Positions 8,580 through 17,295 of a DNA stretch of 64,000 bases are shown in pieces. The stretch lies in NCBI RefSeq assembly GCF_002868735.1, contig NZ_CP025611.1, positions 1,296,501-1,360,500 on the forward strand, in the 5' to 3' direction. Position 1 is the first letter of the stretch; every line of letters starts with the position of its first letter. The notes beneath the pieces were generated by a model, which worked only from the letters and a program-made list of their open reading frames with translations, was not told the origin of the DNA and did not search any database. The stretch is from Niveispirillum cyanobacteriorum. Its GTDB lineage: Bacteria > Pseudomonadota > Alphaproteobacteria > Azospirillales > Azospirillaceae. A program made the translations under genes and the position numbers.

Positions 8580-9234
8580 TTTGCGGAATGAGACTTAGAG
8601 AGTCCCACCAACCGCTGACTTTTCCCGCCCCCCGTGCTATCCTGCACGCCTCACCGCCACAGCCACGCCTGCCCCCGGACGCCCCCACGGCCCCGGCACG
8701 GCAACCCGTGCGCCGTGGCTGTGGGGCCATGGTTCACGCGCGCCGATAGGAGACAGGATGTTTCACTCAAAACCCCGGTGCCCCGGTCGCCCCCACGGCC
8801 CCATCGCCCGCGCCACATCGCGCGTCGGCATGTTTCACAGCGTTGCACAGGACCGCGCGGCCTCCGCCTGCGCAGCACCCTTCCCCCGCCCGCAGCGCCC
8901 ACGCAACGCGACACGTATTTCTGTTGCACACTGTTTCACATCGCCGGCAAATCCCCGGAAAATCACGGATTTGCCCGGCCATGGCCTGTGCAACATGCAC
9001 AACGCGGATGTTTCACAAGGTTGCGCAGGACGGCCCCTGCCCCGCATCAGGGCCTGTGCAACCGTCCCCGCCGCCATGATGCGTCATGTTTCACAGGCGG
9101 CAGTGACGGCGGGGGCCGGCACCGGGATGATCCGGGCACGCCCAATGAAACATCGCCGCCCGGCATGTTTCACAGCGTTGCGTGGGCGCGACCCCGACCC
9201 GAGCGGGATGCAGGGGATAAAGGCCGGGGCTGCC
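8580..9234. repeat. Non-coding array of nested inverted repeats (REP-like) with TGTTTCAC/GTTGCRCA motifs
   Basis: I see no credible gene here. TGTTTCAC occurs on the plus strand at 8759, 8831, 8932, 9009, 9087 and 9166; four of the five spacings are 72-79 bp. A 21-bp stretch is identical at 8826-8846 and 9161-9181. Inverted repeats pair around these motifs: 8657-8667 with 8714-8724; TGTTGCACA 8922-8930 with 8987-8995, nested around GGCAAATCC 8946-8954 with 8967-8975; GGTTGCGCAGG 9019-9029 with 9053-9063 (one G-U pair); ATGTTTCA 9086-9093 with 9146-9153. Composition is GC-rich like the core genome. REP/BIME-type sequence or a protein-binding array are both possible. Confidence 0.55.
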
Positions 9235-9263
9235 TTGACTCTGGGCGGGTTTGCGCCTAAAAG
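9235..9263 (+). promoter_or_regulatory. Promoter candidate for the rplY leader
   Basis: TTGACT (9235-9240) and TAAAAG (9258-9263) are separated by 17 bp, a good housekeeping-sigma match. It lies about 105 bp before the rplY start. The transcript would begin near 9270 and run into the hairpin at 9317-9345. Confidence 0.5.
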
Positions 9264-9316
9264 GCCGGACCATTTTTCGCGGCGTACAGCACCCCTGGAG
9301 GCTGGCGCCACTACCG

Positions 9317-9351
9317 GACCCGACGCGGATGCCCGCGCCCGGGTCTTTTTT
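9317..9351 (+). terminator. Terminator-like hairpin in the rplY leader (possible attenuator)
   Basis: GACCCG (9317-9322) pairs with CGGGTC (9340-9345), with further GCG/CGC pairing inside, and is followed directly by six T residues (9346-9351). The rplY ATG is only 17 nt after the T run. Placed between a promoter and a ribosomal-protein gene, this looks like an intrinsic terminator that must be read through. Autogenous attenuation or release of a short RNA are possible outcomes. Confidence 0.55.
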
Positions 9352-9368
9352 CGTACTAGGAGAGTATC

Positions 9369-9950
9369 ATGACCCAGATTATCGCGCTCGCCGCCACGGC
9401 TCGCGACCGGGCCGGAAAGGGGACCGCCCGGGCCACGCGTCGTGCTGGTTCGATTCCGGCTGTGATCTACGGCAACAAGGAAAAGCCGGTGATGATCGCC
9501 CTGGACACCACGAAGTTCACGCGTGAGATCCATCGTCCGGGCTTCTTCACCCACCTGTTCGACATCACGGTCGACGGCGTGACGCACCGCGTGCTGCCGC
9601 GCGACGTGCAGCTGGACCCGGTCTATGACCGTCCGCTGCATGCCGACTTCCTGCGCGTCAGCGACACCACCGAGATCACCCTGAAGGTGCCGGTGGAGTT
9701 TGTGAATGTCGAAACCTGCCCCGGCATCAAGAAGGGCGGCATCCTGAATATCGTCCGTCACGATATCGAGGTGTTCGCCAAGGCCGCCGACCTGCCGGAA
9801 AAGATCACCGTTGATCTGGCAGGCTTCGAGGTTGGTTCGTCGATCCACATCTCGTCCGTGAAGCTGCCGGAAGGCGTGCGCCCGACCATCACCGACCGCG
9901 ACTTCACCGTCGCCACGATTGCCGCCCCGACCGTCAAGGCCGACGCGTAA
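9369..9950 (+). CDS. rplY: 50S ribosomal protein L25/Ctc
   Basis: Encodes the 193-residue long (Ctc/TL5) form of L25, which binds 5S rRNA in the large subunit's central protuberance. The N-terminal L25 domain (residues 1-95) includes RAGSIPAVIYGNKEKP and LFDITVDGVTHRVLPRDVQL. The C-terminal TL5 beta domain (about 100-190) follows. An AGGAGA site precedes the ATG. The neighbouring pth gene gives the rplY-pth order common in bacteria, but a strong terminator between them suggests separate units. See the leader hairpin for likely regulation. Confidence 0.97.
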   Translation: MTQIIALAATARDRAGKGTARATRRAGSIPAVIYGNKEKPVMIALDTTKFTREIHRPGFFTHLFDITVDGVTHRVLPRDVQLDPVYDRPLHADFLRVSDTTEITLKVPVEFVNVETCPGIKKGGILNIVRHDIEVFAKAADLPEKITVDLAGFEVGSSIHISSVKLPEGVRPTITDRDFTVATIAAPTVKADA

Positions 9951-9973
9951 TCGTTCTGTCGTGATAAGTACCC

Positions 9974-10014
9974 CGCCTCTTCGGGTCTCATGCCCGAAGA
10001 GGCGACGGGCTTTA
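9974..10014 (+). terminator. Terminator after rplY
   Basis: A perfect 12-bp inverted repeat, CGCCTCTTCGGG (9974-9985) and CCCGAAGAGGCG (9993-10004), with a 7-nt loop. A short CTTT tract follows at about 10010-10013. It lies in the 98-bp gap before pth. Confidence 0.7.
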
Positions 10015-10048
10015 AGTTAAGTTACTGATTTAATTATGGAATAGGGCG

Positions 10049-10660
10049 ATGCGGCTTCTGGTCGGACTGGGCAATCCCGGCCCGGAATATGAACGCCACC
10101 GTCACAATGTCGGTTTCATGGCGGTGGACGAAATCCATCGCCGCTATGGCTTCGGCCCCTGGAAAAAGCGTTTCCAGGGCATGGTCGCCGAAGGCCTCGC
10201 CGCTGACGAAAAATGCTTCCTCCTGAAGCCCCAGACTTTCATGAACCTGTCCGGCCAGTCGGTTGGGGAGGCAATGCGCTTTTACAAGCTGACGCCCGCC
10301 GACACCATCGCCCTGCATGATGAGCTGGATGTCGCCGCCGGTAAAATCCGGGTCAAGCAGGGCGGCGGCCATGGCGGCCATAACGGCCTGCGCTCCATCG
10401 ACGATCATATCGGCAAGGAATATTGGCGCGTCCGCATCGGCATTGGCCATCCCGGTGACAAGGACCGGGTGCATGGCTGGGTGCTGGGCAATTTCGCGAA
10501 AGCCGATGAGGTCTGGCTGCCCAAACTGCTGGACGTTCTGGCTGCCGAGCTGCCCCTGCTTGTCAAGGGCGAGCCGGAAAAATACGCCTCCCGCGTCGCC
10601 TCTCTGACCGCCCCGCCCAAGCCGCCGAAGCCGGAGAAGCCGGCCCCGGCGGTCGGGTAA
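10049..10660 (+). CDS. pth: Peptidyl-tRNA hydrolase
   Basis: A 203-residue Pth enzyme that releases peptides from prematurely dissociated peptidyl-tRNAs in the cytoplasm. It begins [20 protein letters not shown] and carries the catalytic-His motif HNVGF (His near residue 23). The substrate-channel motif [10 protein letters not shown] and the [12 protein letters not shown] loop with the catalytic-support Asp region also fit. The C-terminal tail is Pro/Lys-rich ([11 protein letters not shown]), a common alphaproteobacterial extension. Confidence 0.97.
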   Translation: MRLLVGLGNPGPEYERHRHNVGFMAVDEIHRRYGFGPWKKRFQGMVAEGLAADEKCFLLKPQTFMNLSGQSVGEAMRFYKLTPADTIALHDELDVAAGKIRVKQGGGHGGHNGLRSIDDHIGKEYWRVRIGIGHPGDKDRVHGWVLGNFAKADEVWLPKLLDVLAAELPLLVKGEPEKYASRVASLTAPPKPPKPEKPAPAVG

Positions 10661-10672
10661 TCGGGCATCATA

Positions 10673-10707
10673 CCAACATGCAATGAGTTCTACTCATTGC
10701 ATGTTGG
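10673..10707. terminator. 15-bp perfect hairpin after pth
   Basis: The arms CCAACATGCAATGAG (10673-10687) and its exact complement (10693-10707) flank a 5-nt TTCTA loop. No T run follows on either strand, so it is not a textbook intrinsic terminator. It may act as an mRNA 3'-end stabiliser or a bidirectional block between pth and the convergent chemoreceptor gene. Confidence 0.4.
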
Positions 10708-10791
10708 TTGGCGCGTTGAGCGCCCGCGCCCTCGTGGGCGCGCAGCCCAGCCGCCGGATGGCGGCGCCCGGCGATTGAGGGCGGCTTGCCA

Positions 10792-12912
10792 TCAAGCCGC
10801 CTCGTCCAGGATGCTGGCCAGCCGCTCCCGCAGCGCCCGCATTTCCGCCGTCACCTGTGTGGCCCGCTGACCCAGATCCTGTGACAGGGTGCGGGTTTCG
10901 GCGGCGTCCGCCGCCACGGTGCGGATACGATCAGACACTTCGATGGTGCCGTCGGCGGCACTGGCCGCACTGGCGCTGATGCTCTCGGTGGCGCTGCCCT
11001 GCTGCGTCACGGCGGCGCTGATCGATCCCGCGATCTCGTCGATGCGGGCGATGACATCGTGAAGCTGATGGATATCGGTGATCACCCGCTCCGTTGCCCG
11101 CTGGACCGCCGCGATCTGGGAGGCGATTTCCTCGGTCGCAGCCCCTGTCTGGTTTGACAGGGTCTTGACCTCGGCGGCGACCACGGCAAAGCCGCGCCCC
11201 GCCTCACCGGCCCGCGCCGCCTCGATGGTGGCGTTAAGCGCCAGCAGGTTGGTCTGACCGGAGATGTCGCCAATCAGCTGCGCCGCCCGCCCGATATTCT
11301 GGGCGGCGTCGGCCAACTGGCTGGCCACCGCGCGTGTCTGCGCGCCCCGTTCCACGGCGGCATGGACCATGTCGGCCACCTCCGTCACCTGCCGCCCTAT
11401 TTCGCGGGAGGAGGTGGCAAGCTGTTCGGTGGCGGCGGCCACTGCCTGGACATTGCCCGTCGCCTCCCCCGCCGCCCCGGCCACGCCGTCGGACTGTTCA
11501 CCGGTGCGGGTGGCGGCCCCCGTCATGCGCTCGGCCATGGCGGCGATGCCCGCCGCCTCGGTCAGAACGGCCTCCACCCGGCGGGTCATCTCCTGCTCCA
11601 GGGCTTGGGCCAGCCCGCCCAGGCGGTCCGCCATCTCCTGCTGATGGGCACGCTCCCGCTGCTGCTCCTCCACCTTCAGCCGGTCCATCTCCTCCGCATT
11701 CACGCGGAAGACATCGATGGCACGGGCCATGTCGCCAATCTCGTCCCGCCGAGCCGTGCCGGGGATGAAGGACAGCCGCTCGCCCCGCGCCAGCCCCTCC
11801 ATCGCCCCCTCGATCTGGGCCAGCGGCCCCGTGATGGACCGGACCAGCAGCAGCGACAGGCCGCAGAACAGGGCCACCAGGATGCCGCCAATGGCCATGG
11901 TCAGGCGCTGTGTCTGGGTACGGATGCTACTCTCCGCCTGCTTGGCATCGGCCAGCCCGGCGCGCGTATAATCAAAGAGCTGCTTGATCAGGGGGGCCGT
12001 CTCGGCGAAGGCGGCGTTGAAGTCCTTCACCGCCTTATCCTGTGCCGCCACCGCACTGGAAAGCGCCACCATATCCTGGCGGTATTGCCGGGACAGGGCA
12101 TCAATGGCGTCTTTGGTCTGCGGGTCCAGCTGGCTTTCGGGGATGAAGAAGGAGAACTCGTTGAAGGCCTTGCGGTGCTGGCCCACATATTTTTCGTCGC
12201 CCGTCATCAGGAAGGATTTCTCGGCGTTGCGCATTTCCGCCATGCCGATGAACAGCTGTGCGCCCATGGTCGCGGGCCATTTCTTCAGCTCCTCCTCGGT
12301 CGCCGCCACCGACCGCGCCATCTGCCCGCGCAGGCCTTCCTCGTCCGTCAGGCCGACGGCACGGGTCGCCTGATCGACGGCGTCAAATGCGGCGGCTAGG
12401 CTGGTCAGACGGGCCGTGAGGGCCGTCATCGTCTCCGCCTGATCGGCGGCGGCGGGATGGGCCGTCAGGGCCGCCGCCGCCTGCTCCACCTCCGTCAGGG
12501 TGGTTTTGAACGCCGTACCCGCCGCGGGATCGCGTTCGCGCAGGAAGCGGGTGACGTGAAGCTGCAGGGCCGTCATGCCCCGGTTCAGATCGGCTGCCGT
12601 CTCAGCAAAGCCCGACAGGCCCGTCATGCGGCCTGTCGCACTTTCCCGTCTGGCATCCCCCAACAGGAACAGACCCGCTGTCAGCAGAACCGTCAACAGG
12701 GCCGCGCCCACCAGAAAGCCGATGCGGGTGGAGATCGACAACTGGGCCAGCCAGCCCCCCTCCCCCACATCCCCCTGCCGGTGCAGGCGGGCCATCAGGG
12801 TTTCCACCAGCGCCAGCAGGCGCTGCCGCCAGACCGGGCGCGGTCGTCCCGCCGGTTCCGTCTGCAAGGAGAGTGTATCGCCGGACAGCGTCCATTCGGT
12901 CATGCCGCGCAT
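10792..12912 (-). CDS. Methyl-accepting chemotaxis protein (HBM-like sensor, HAMP, MCP signalling domain)
   Basis: A 706-residue chemoreceptor. The cytoplasmic N-terminus is unusually long (about 60 residues). TM1 is about 63-84, the periplasmic helical sensor about 85-335, TM2 about 338-359, HAMP about 360-411, and the signalling coiled coil runs to the end. The sensor contains [19 protein letters not shown], typical of helical-bimodular (HBM) ligand domains. The hairpin tip near 553-585 has the conserved [20 protein letters not shown] core. There is no C-terminal pentapeptide for CheR/CheB. Translation may start at 12912 or 12903 (MTEWTLSG). A GGCGGCTTG/CAAGCCGCC hairpin (10780-10801) overlaps the stop codon. 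Confidence 0.92.
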   Translation of the reverse strand: MRGMTEWTLSGDTLSLQTEPAGRPRPVWRQRLLALVETLMARLHRQGDVGEGGWLAQLSISTRIGFLVGAALLTVLLTAGLFLLGDARRESATGRMTGLSGFAETAADLNRGMTALQLHVTRFLRERDPAAGTAFKTTLTEVEQAAAALTAHPAAADQAETMTALTARLTSLAAAFDAVDQATRAVGLTDEEGLRGQMARSVAATEEELKKWPATMGAQLFIGMAEMRNAEKSFLMTGDEKYVGQHRKAFNEFSFFIPESQLDPQTKDAIDALSRQYRQDMVALSSAVAAQDKAVKDFNAAFAETAPLIKQLFDYTRAGLADAKQAESSIRTQTQRLTMAIGGILVALFCGLSLLLVRSITGPLAQIEGAMEGLARGERLSFIPGTARRDEIGDMARAIDVFRVNAEEMDRLKVEEQQRERAHQQEMADRLGGLAQALEQEMTRRVEAVLTEAAGIAAMAERMTGAATRTGEQSDGVAGAAGEATGNVQAVAAATEQLATSSREIGRQVTEVADMVHAAVERGAQTRAVASQLADAAQNIGRAAQLIGDISGQTNLLALNATIEAARAGEAGRGFAVVAAEVKTLSNQTGAATEEIASQIAAVQRATERVITDIHQLHDVIARIDEIAGSISAAVTQQGSATESISASAASAADGTIEVSDRIRTVAADAAETRTLSQDLGQRATQVTAEMRALRERLASILDEAA

Positions 12913-13046
12913 CCCATTGATGGGGTTTTGCTAAAATCCCAGCAAATCCCGTTTTCCCTCCCCCGCGCGGGGACAACGGATTTTGCCGCCGCGCGGGGGC
13001 CTTCGGTCTCATCACATAGGGACGGTGTGGTAAAGGATCGGCGGCA

Positions 13047-13072
13047 GTTCCGTGAAGTTTCCGTGACGGAAC
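13047..13072 (+). promoter_or_regulatory. Two TTCCGTGA direct repeats 11 bp apart
   Basis: TTCCGTGA occurs at 13048-13055 and again at 13059-13066, one helical turn apart. The outer bases also form GTTCCGT/ACGGAAC. Direct repeats with 11-bp phase are typical of OmpR/PhoB-family response-regulator sites. The site is 112 bp before the ABC transporter start. Confidence 0.3.
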
Positions 13073-13183
13073 CCAATGGCGTAGCGTTGCAGCGAGGCTC
13101 CCTGCGGATTACCATGATCGGCATGCCCCTCATGCGGCGTCGGTATGATGACGATTCCGCCATATCCTGGTGACCCTATCTTG

Positions 13184-14080
13184 ATGACAAGCCCCACGGC
13201 CTCGCCGTCCCTCACACTGACTGGATTGGGGCGGCGGTTCGGCACGTTCCGGGCTGTCCATGATGTGAACTGGACATTGGGGCCGGGGATTCACGGGCTT
13301 CTGGGTCCCAACGGTGCGGGCAAGTCTACGTTGCTGGCGATGCTGGCTGGCACGCTTCCGCCCAGTGAGGGGCGCGTTGAAAATGGTGGGCAGGATGTTA
13401 CCCAATCTATGCGGGCGCACTATGCGCGCCTGGGCTATGCCCCGCAATCGGTGGACCTGCCACCCCATGCCACGCCCCGCCAATTGCTGGCCTATATGGC
13501 CGCTCTGAAGGGCCTGCCCGCGCGGGAGGCCGCCCAGCAGGCGGCCGGCTTGGCAGACGCCCTGCACATCGCGGCAAAGCTCGATACGCCGGTGGGCGAT
13601 CTGTCGGGCGGAATGCGCCGCCGGCTGGTCGTTGCGCAGTCGCTGCTGGGGCAACCGGAAATCCTGCTGCTGGACGAGCCGACGGCGGAACTGGACGGGT
13701 TCGAGAAACTGGCCCTGCAATCCATCCTGACGGAGATGGCGCCGCGCTGCGTGATTGTCTTCTCCAGTCATATCGTCTCCGATCTGGAGGCCATCGCGGA
13801 GGATCTGCTGATCCTCTCAAAGGGTCAGGCCATCAGCATAGGACAGCCGGAAACGCTGGCGGCCGCCCTGGAGGGGCGGGTCGTCAGCCTTACGGTGCCC
13901 GCCACGGCCATTGATCATGCTCTGCAATTCGGTACGGTCACCGGACGCAAGCGGATGGCGGATGGTATCCGCCTGCGTTTGGTGCTGAATGCCGGAAAGG
14001 CGGCACCGCCCGGCGCCATACCGGAGGCCCCCAGCCTCGAAGATGCCTATCTGGCCGCCGTTGCGGAGCACCGGGCATGA
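13184..14080 (+). CDS. ABC transporter ATP-binding protein
   Basis: A 298-residue ABC-2-type exporter ATPase. It has Walker A GPNGAGKST near residue 45, Q-loop region LGYAPQSVDLPPHAT, signature LSGGMRRR near residue 145, Walker B EILLLDEPTAELDG, and H-loop VFSSHIVSDLE. The C-terminal 80 residues are the variable regulatory part. I chose ATG 13184 because the domain starts a few residues later; an in-frame ATG at 13145 is possible. The 3' end overlaps the permease gene by 4 bp (ATGA), so the two form one transporter. The substrate is unknown. Confidence 0.9.
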   Translation: MTSPTASPSLTLTGLGRRFGTFRAVHDVNWTLGPGIHGLLGPNGAGKSTLLAMLAGTLPPSEGRVENGGQDVTQSMRAHYARLGYAPQSVDLPPHATPRQLLAYMAALKGLPAREAAQQAAGLADALHIAAKLDTPVGDLSGGMRRRLVVAQSLLGQPEILLLDEPTAELDGFEKLALQSILTEMAPRCVIVFSSHIVSDLEAIAEDLLILSKGQAISIGQPETLAAALEGRVVSLTVPATAIDHALQFGTVTGRKRMADGIRLRLVLNAGKAAPPGAIPEAPSLEDAYLAAVAEHRA

Positions 14081-15489
14081 CAATCGGCGTTATCCTGGCG
14101 GTCGCCCGGTTCCAATTGGCCGGTTTCACGCGGCGGCGCGGCCTGTGGGTCTGGCTGGCGCTGGCCTGCATGCTGGCCAGTCTTGCCCTGCCACCGGTCG
14201 ATGCCGGCTATGTCACGGTATCCGTGGGCACCTTACGCCCGATCTACACCGCGGAAACCGTGGGGCTGGTCGTGGGTGCGTTGGGAGTAACCGTTCTGCT
14301 GCCGGCGCATTTCATCGCCTTGCGGATCGCTTTTCCACCCACGCGTCATCCGCTTCTGCTGACGGGTGCCACGCCGGTCAGCGATACCGCCTTCGCCCTG
14401 GGCCGCTGGCTGGCCGACACCTTCTTTCTGGTGGCTTTCCTGCTGTGTTTTGGTCTCGGCGCCTTGTTCATCCAGGCTGTCCGGGGGGAGGCGCCGGTGC
14501 AGCAGCCGCTAGCATTGCTAGGTCCGCTGCTGTTGGTCAGTGTGCCCAGCGCATCGTTGCTGGCAGGGTTCCGGGGGCTGGTGGAGGCCAGGCGCTGGAC
14601 GCGCGGCCCGGTGGCGGCGGGCATCCTGATGATGGTGGCCTGGCTTGTGGTCCTGCCGCTGACCACAAGTGTGTCGCGGGGGATGCTAGGACCCGTCGCC
14701 GATCCGCTGGGCGCGGGTCTGCCCATGCACGATATGGGCGGCGTGGTACCGGGAGACCATGGCACCACCTTCGGCATCCACATCACCCGATCCGTCAATG
14801 GCAGTTTCACCTGGGATGGCTTTGACTGGTCCGCCCCCTCCTACCTCGCTGCCCGGGGCATCTGGTTCCTGGCGGGTGCGGGGCTGGCCATGGCCGCAGG
14901 CCTGCTGGGCGACCGGTTTCGGGGGCCGGCGCAGGCAAGCAGGGCCAATGACGCGGCCAAGACCGCTAGACCCGCTTCCCTGAAGCAGACCGCCCCCATC
15001 AGCGTGCGCCCGAATGGGGGAAGCGGCCTTGCCGTCCTGTTGTTAGCCGAACTGCGCCTGTCACGGTCGGGATGGAAGCTGCTGACCATTTGGTTGGGCG
15101 GTGCAGTCGCGTTGGCGCTGCTGTCCGACGGGCCGGATGCGGTGCGGCGCGCGGTGGCGCTGCTGCTGCTGCCGGCCCTGTTTCCTCTCGGGGACCTCGG
15201 CGTTCGTGCATCGGGCAGGTCCCTGCTACCCTTGGCCATGGCGGTGCCGGCCTCCAGCAATGTGCGGCTGATGGCGGGCTATCTGGCGGGGCTGATACTG
15301 GCCGGGGCACCGTTGCTGTTGCTTCTTGCGGGGACGCTATTGCGCAGCGGTACCGTGCCCGGGTCATGGCTGGGCCTTGTCGTGGCGCTGGTTCCGGCAG
15401 TCGCCTTGCTGTTGGGCCGGCTGACCGGTTCGGGGCAGGCCTTCTCGATGCTGGGGCTGATCGCCTGCTATCTGCTGTTCTCGGCGTGA
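14077..15489 (+). CDS. ABC-2-type transporter membrane protein
   Basis: A 470-residue integral membrane protein. Roughly ten hydrophobic segments fall in two blocks, residues 20-280 and 330-470, separated by a charged cytoplasmic linker (RFRGPAQASRANDAAKTARP). It is coupled by ATGA overlap to the upstream ATPase and is presumably its permease. A soluble insertion around residues 215-250 (DMGGVVPGDHGTTFGIHITR) may face the periplasm. No family name beyond ABC-2-like is justified. Confidence 0.8.
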   Translation: MTIGVILAVARFQLAGFTRRRGLWVWLALACMLASLALPPVDAGYVTVSVGTLRPIYTAETVGLVVGALGVTVLLPAHFIALRIAFPPTRHPLLLTGATPVSDTAFALGRWLADTFFLVAFLLCFGLGALFIQAVRGEAPVQQPLALLGPLLLVSVPSASLLAGFRGLVEARRWTRGPVAAGILMMVAWLVVLPLTTSVSRGMLGPVADPLGAGLPMHDMGGVVPGDHGTTFGIHITRSVNGSFTWDGFDWSAPSYLAARGIWFLAGAGLAMAAGLLGDRFRGPAQASRANDAAKTARPASLKQTAPISVRPNGGSGLAVLLLAELRLSRSGWKLLTIWLGGAVALALLSDGPDAVRRAVALLLLPALFPLGDLGVRASGRSLLPLAMAVPASSNVRLMAGYLAGLILAGAPLLLLLAGTLLRSGTVPGSWLGLVVALVPAVALLLGRLTGSGQAFSMLGLIACYLLFSA

Positions 15490-15554
15490 AGATTTGTAAG
15501 CGTCGGCGCAACTTGCTATGGTTGTAGCCGGCCCTTGCCACCACGCGCCGGGGA

Positions 15555-16211
15555 ATGATGGGTATATTGACGCCCGAGCTGTTGATCCGTGCCTATGCCG
15601 GTGGGGTTTTCCCCATGGCGGAAAGTGCGGATGCGAAAGACCTTCTGTGGTTTGATCCGCCCTTCCGGGGGGTGTTGCCGCTGGACGTGTTCCATGTGCC
15701 GCGGCGGCTGCGCAAGACGCTGCGCCACTTCCCCTTTGATATCCGGATCGACAGCGATTTCCGCGCCACCATGATGCACTGCGCCGAGCCGGCCCCTGAC
15801 CGTCCGCAGACCTGGATCAATGACGAGATCCGGGAGGCATACTGTCAGTTGCACGCCATGGGCAAGGCCCATTCGGTGGAATGCTGGCAGGATGGGCAGA
15901 TGGTGGGCGGGCTGTATGGCGTTTCGCTGGGCGGTGCCTTTTTCGGGGAAAGCATGTTCTCCCGTGCCACGGACGCCAGCAAGATCGCCCTGGTGCATCT
16001 GGTGGCACGTCTGAAGGCTGGCGGCTATCTGCTGCTGGACACACAGTTCCTGACCGAACATCTGTCACAGTTCGGGGCGACAGAAATCCCGCGCCACCGC
16101 TATCGCGCGCAATTATCCAAGGCGGTCAATGCGCCAGCGGATTTTTACTGCTTGGAAGATGAGCGGGCCTTGCTGTCCGACTTCCTGCAATCCTTGACCC
16201 AGACGTCATAG
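15555..16211 (+). CDS. aat: Leucyl/phenylalanyl-tRNA-protein transferase
   Basis: A 218-residue enzyme adding Leu or Phe to N-terminal Arg/Lys of proteins, making them ClpS/ClpAP substrates (N-degron pathway). It has the family signatures [73 protein letters not shown] and [16 protein letters not shown]. Two adjacent ATGs (15555, 15558) follow GGGGA. Its last 67 bp overlap the convergent DUF2155 gene. Confidence 0.97.
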   Translation: MMGILTPELLIRAYAGGVFPMAESADAKDLLWFDPPFRGVLPLDVFHVPRRLRKTLRHFPFDIRIDSDFRATMMHCAEPAPDRPQTWINDEIREAYCQLHAMGKAHSVECWQDGQMVGGLYGVSLGGAFFGESMFSRATDASKIALVHLVARLKAGGYLLLDTQFLTEHLSQFGATEIPRHRYRAQLSKAVNAPADFYCLEDERALLSDFLQSLTQTS

Positions 16212-16639
16212 ACCGGGTGCTCCATGGCCGACAGGGCCGGGCTGGAAGCGAACATCCAGCCCTGGAACACCGGCACGACCGTACCGTCGGAACGCTTCTC
16301 CTGGGCATCCAGGAAGGCGGCGGATTCGGGGGGATCAATGGGTGATGCCTTTTGACAGGCCTTCACAACGATGGTCAGCTGACCAAAGCTCACCGGCTCG
16401 CCCACCTTGGCCTCAAACGTGCTGGTCCGGGCGGTCACCTTGTCCAGTCCCTGTAGCAGGGCCACGGGCATGGGGTCGAACTTCCGGGCGGGTGGCGGCG
16501 GCGGGGCCGGGCGCTGAACCGCCCCCACCGGGGCCTGCACATCCGGTGCCGCCGCGGGATCAGCAGGCGGCACTTCCTGTGCCGTTGCCGGCAAGGCCAG
16601 AACAAGGGCAAGACCGGCAAGGATGAGGCGCATCGACAT
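16145..16639 (-). CDS. DUF2155 domain-containing exported protein
   Basis: A 164-residue protein with a Sec signal ([20 protein letters not shown]) and a Pro/Ala-rich linker. The DUF2155 domain begins near residue 60: [20 protein letters not shown], a Cys in [40 protein letters not shown] and a second Cys in YDVWVKDC. Function is unknown; in alphaproteobacteria it commonly sits beside mlaD-type and NDUFA12 genes, as here. The 3' end overlaps aat by 67 bp in the opposite direction. Confidence 0.88.
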   Translation of the reverse strand: MSMRLILAGLALVLALPATAQEVPPADPAAAPDVQAPVGAVQRPAPPPPPARKFDPMPVALLQGLDKVTARTSTFEAKVGEPVSFGQLTIVVKACQKASPIDPPESAAFLDAQEKRSDGTVVPVFQGWMFASSPALSAMEHPVYDVWVKDCRKSDSKARSSSKQ

Positions 16640-16714
16640 TGAGGACCGCAGGCATCAGGAAACGGTTGAGGCAGGAAAGCGGCGTTTTACGGCGGCATCA
16701 AGGCCGACCGCCGC

Positions 16715-17191
16715 TCAGGGCGTAGCGGGTGCTTCGGCCTTCTTGTCGCCACCGGCAGAATTGAAGATGAAGCGGCCCAGCAGTTCCTCCAGGTTCACGG
16801 CGGACTGCGTGTATTCGATCGTGTCACCTGCCTTCAGCTTGTCCTCTTCCCCACCGGGGTCCAACTGAAGATAGCGGCCACCCAGCAGGCTTTCGCTGGC
16901 AATGCTGGCCGTCGTGTCACGCGGCAGCTGGACATTGCTGTCGATATCCATGCGGACCACGGCCTGGAAGGTCTGCTTGTCCAGACGCTGGCTGGTGACG
17001 GTCCCGACCTTCACGCCGGAGATACGAACATCGGCACCGGCGGCCAGACCGCCCGTGCTGCTGAACCGCGCCTCCAGCGGATATCCCGACACGGCCTTCA
17101 CGCTGCTGGTCGTGTAGGCGAAGAACAAGAAGAAGCCGGCGACCAGAAGGACGACAGCACCCAGGACGGTTTCGATCACGTTCTTGCGCAT
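16715..17191 (-). CDS. mlaD: MlaD family phospholipid-transport substrate-binding protein
   Basis: A 158-residue MCE-domain protein. One N-terminal membrane anchor (ETVLGAVVLLVAGFFLFFAY) is followed by the single MCE domain: LEARFSSTGGLAAGADVRIS, GVKVGTVTSQRLD, then SESLLGGRYLQLDPGG. A short C-terminal tail (NLEELLGRFIFNSAGG) matches the hexamer-forming helix of MlaD. MlaD links the MlaFEB ABC complex to periplasmic MlaC in retrograde phospholipid trafficking. The ATG at 17191 is preceded by AGGAG about 12 nt away. The other mla genes are not in this window. Confidence 0.9.
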   Translation of the reverse strand: MRKNVIETVLGAVVLLVAGFFLFFAYTTSSVKAVSGYPLEARFSSTGGLAAGADVRISGVKVGTVTSQRLDKQTFQAVVRMDIDSNVQLPRDTTASIASESLLGGRYLQLDPGGEEDKLKAGDTIEYTQSAVNLEELLGRFIFNSAGGDKKAEAPATP

Positions 17192-17295
17192 GGGACAGAT
17201 CAACTCCTGCCGGATTGGGACAATGCCCGATCCCTTAAACGATCATGGCGGCGCTTTTGCGGCGCCGCCATGCGACATCCCAAAGATAGGGATGA

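Noticed and set aside
5803-8640. Direct-repeat attachment sites flanking the island
   Set aside because: I compared the two borders and saw no shared repeat long enough to propose as att sites.
8759-9173. parS centromere sites
   Set aside because: Only the half-site TGTTTCAC occurs; no unit is followed by GTGAAACA, and no parA/parB is nearby.
8759-9240. CRISPR array
   Set aside because: Repeats are short and imperfect, spacing varies, and no cas gene is present.
8634-9372. Several open frames of 80-208 residues on both strands
   Set aside because: They encode Pro/Arg/His/Cys-rich low-complexity strings, follow the repeats rather than any protein pattern, and lack ribosome-binding sites.
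11362-12399. 345-residue frame opposite the chemoreceptor
   Set aside because: Antisense shadow with His/Gln/Arg-rich composition.
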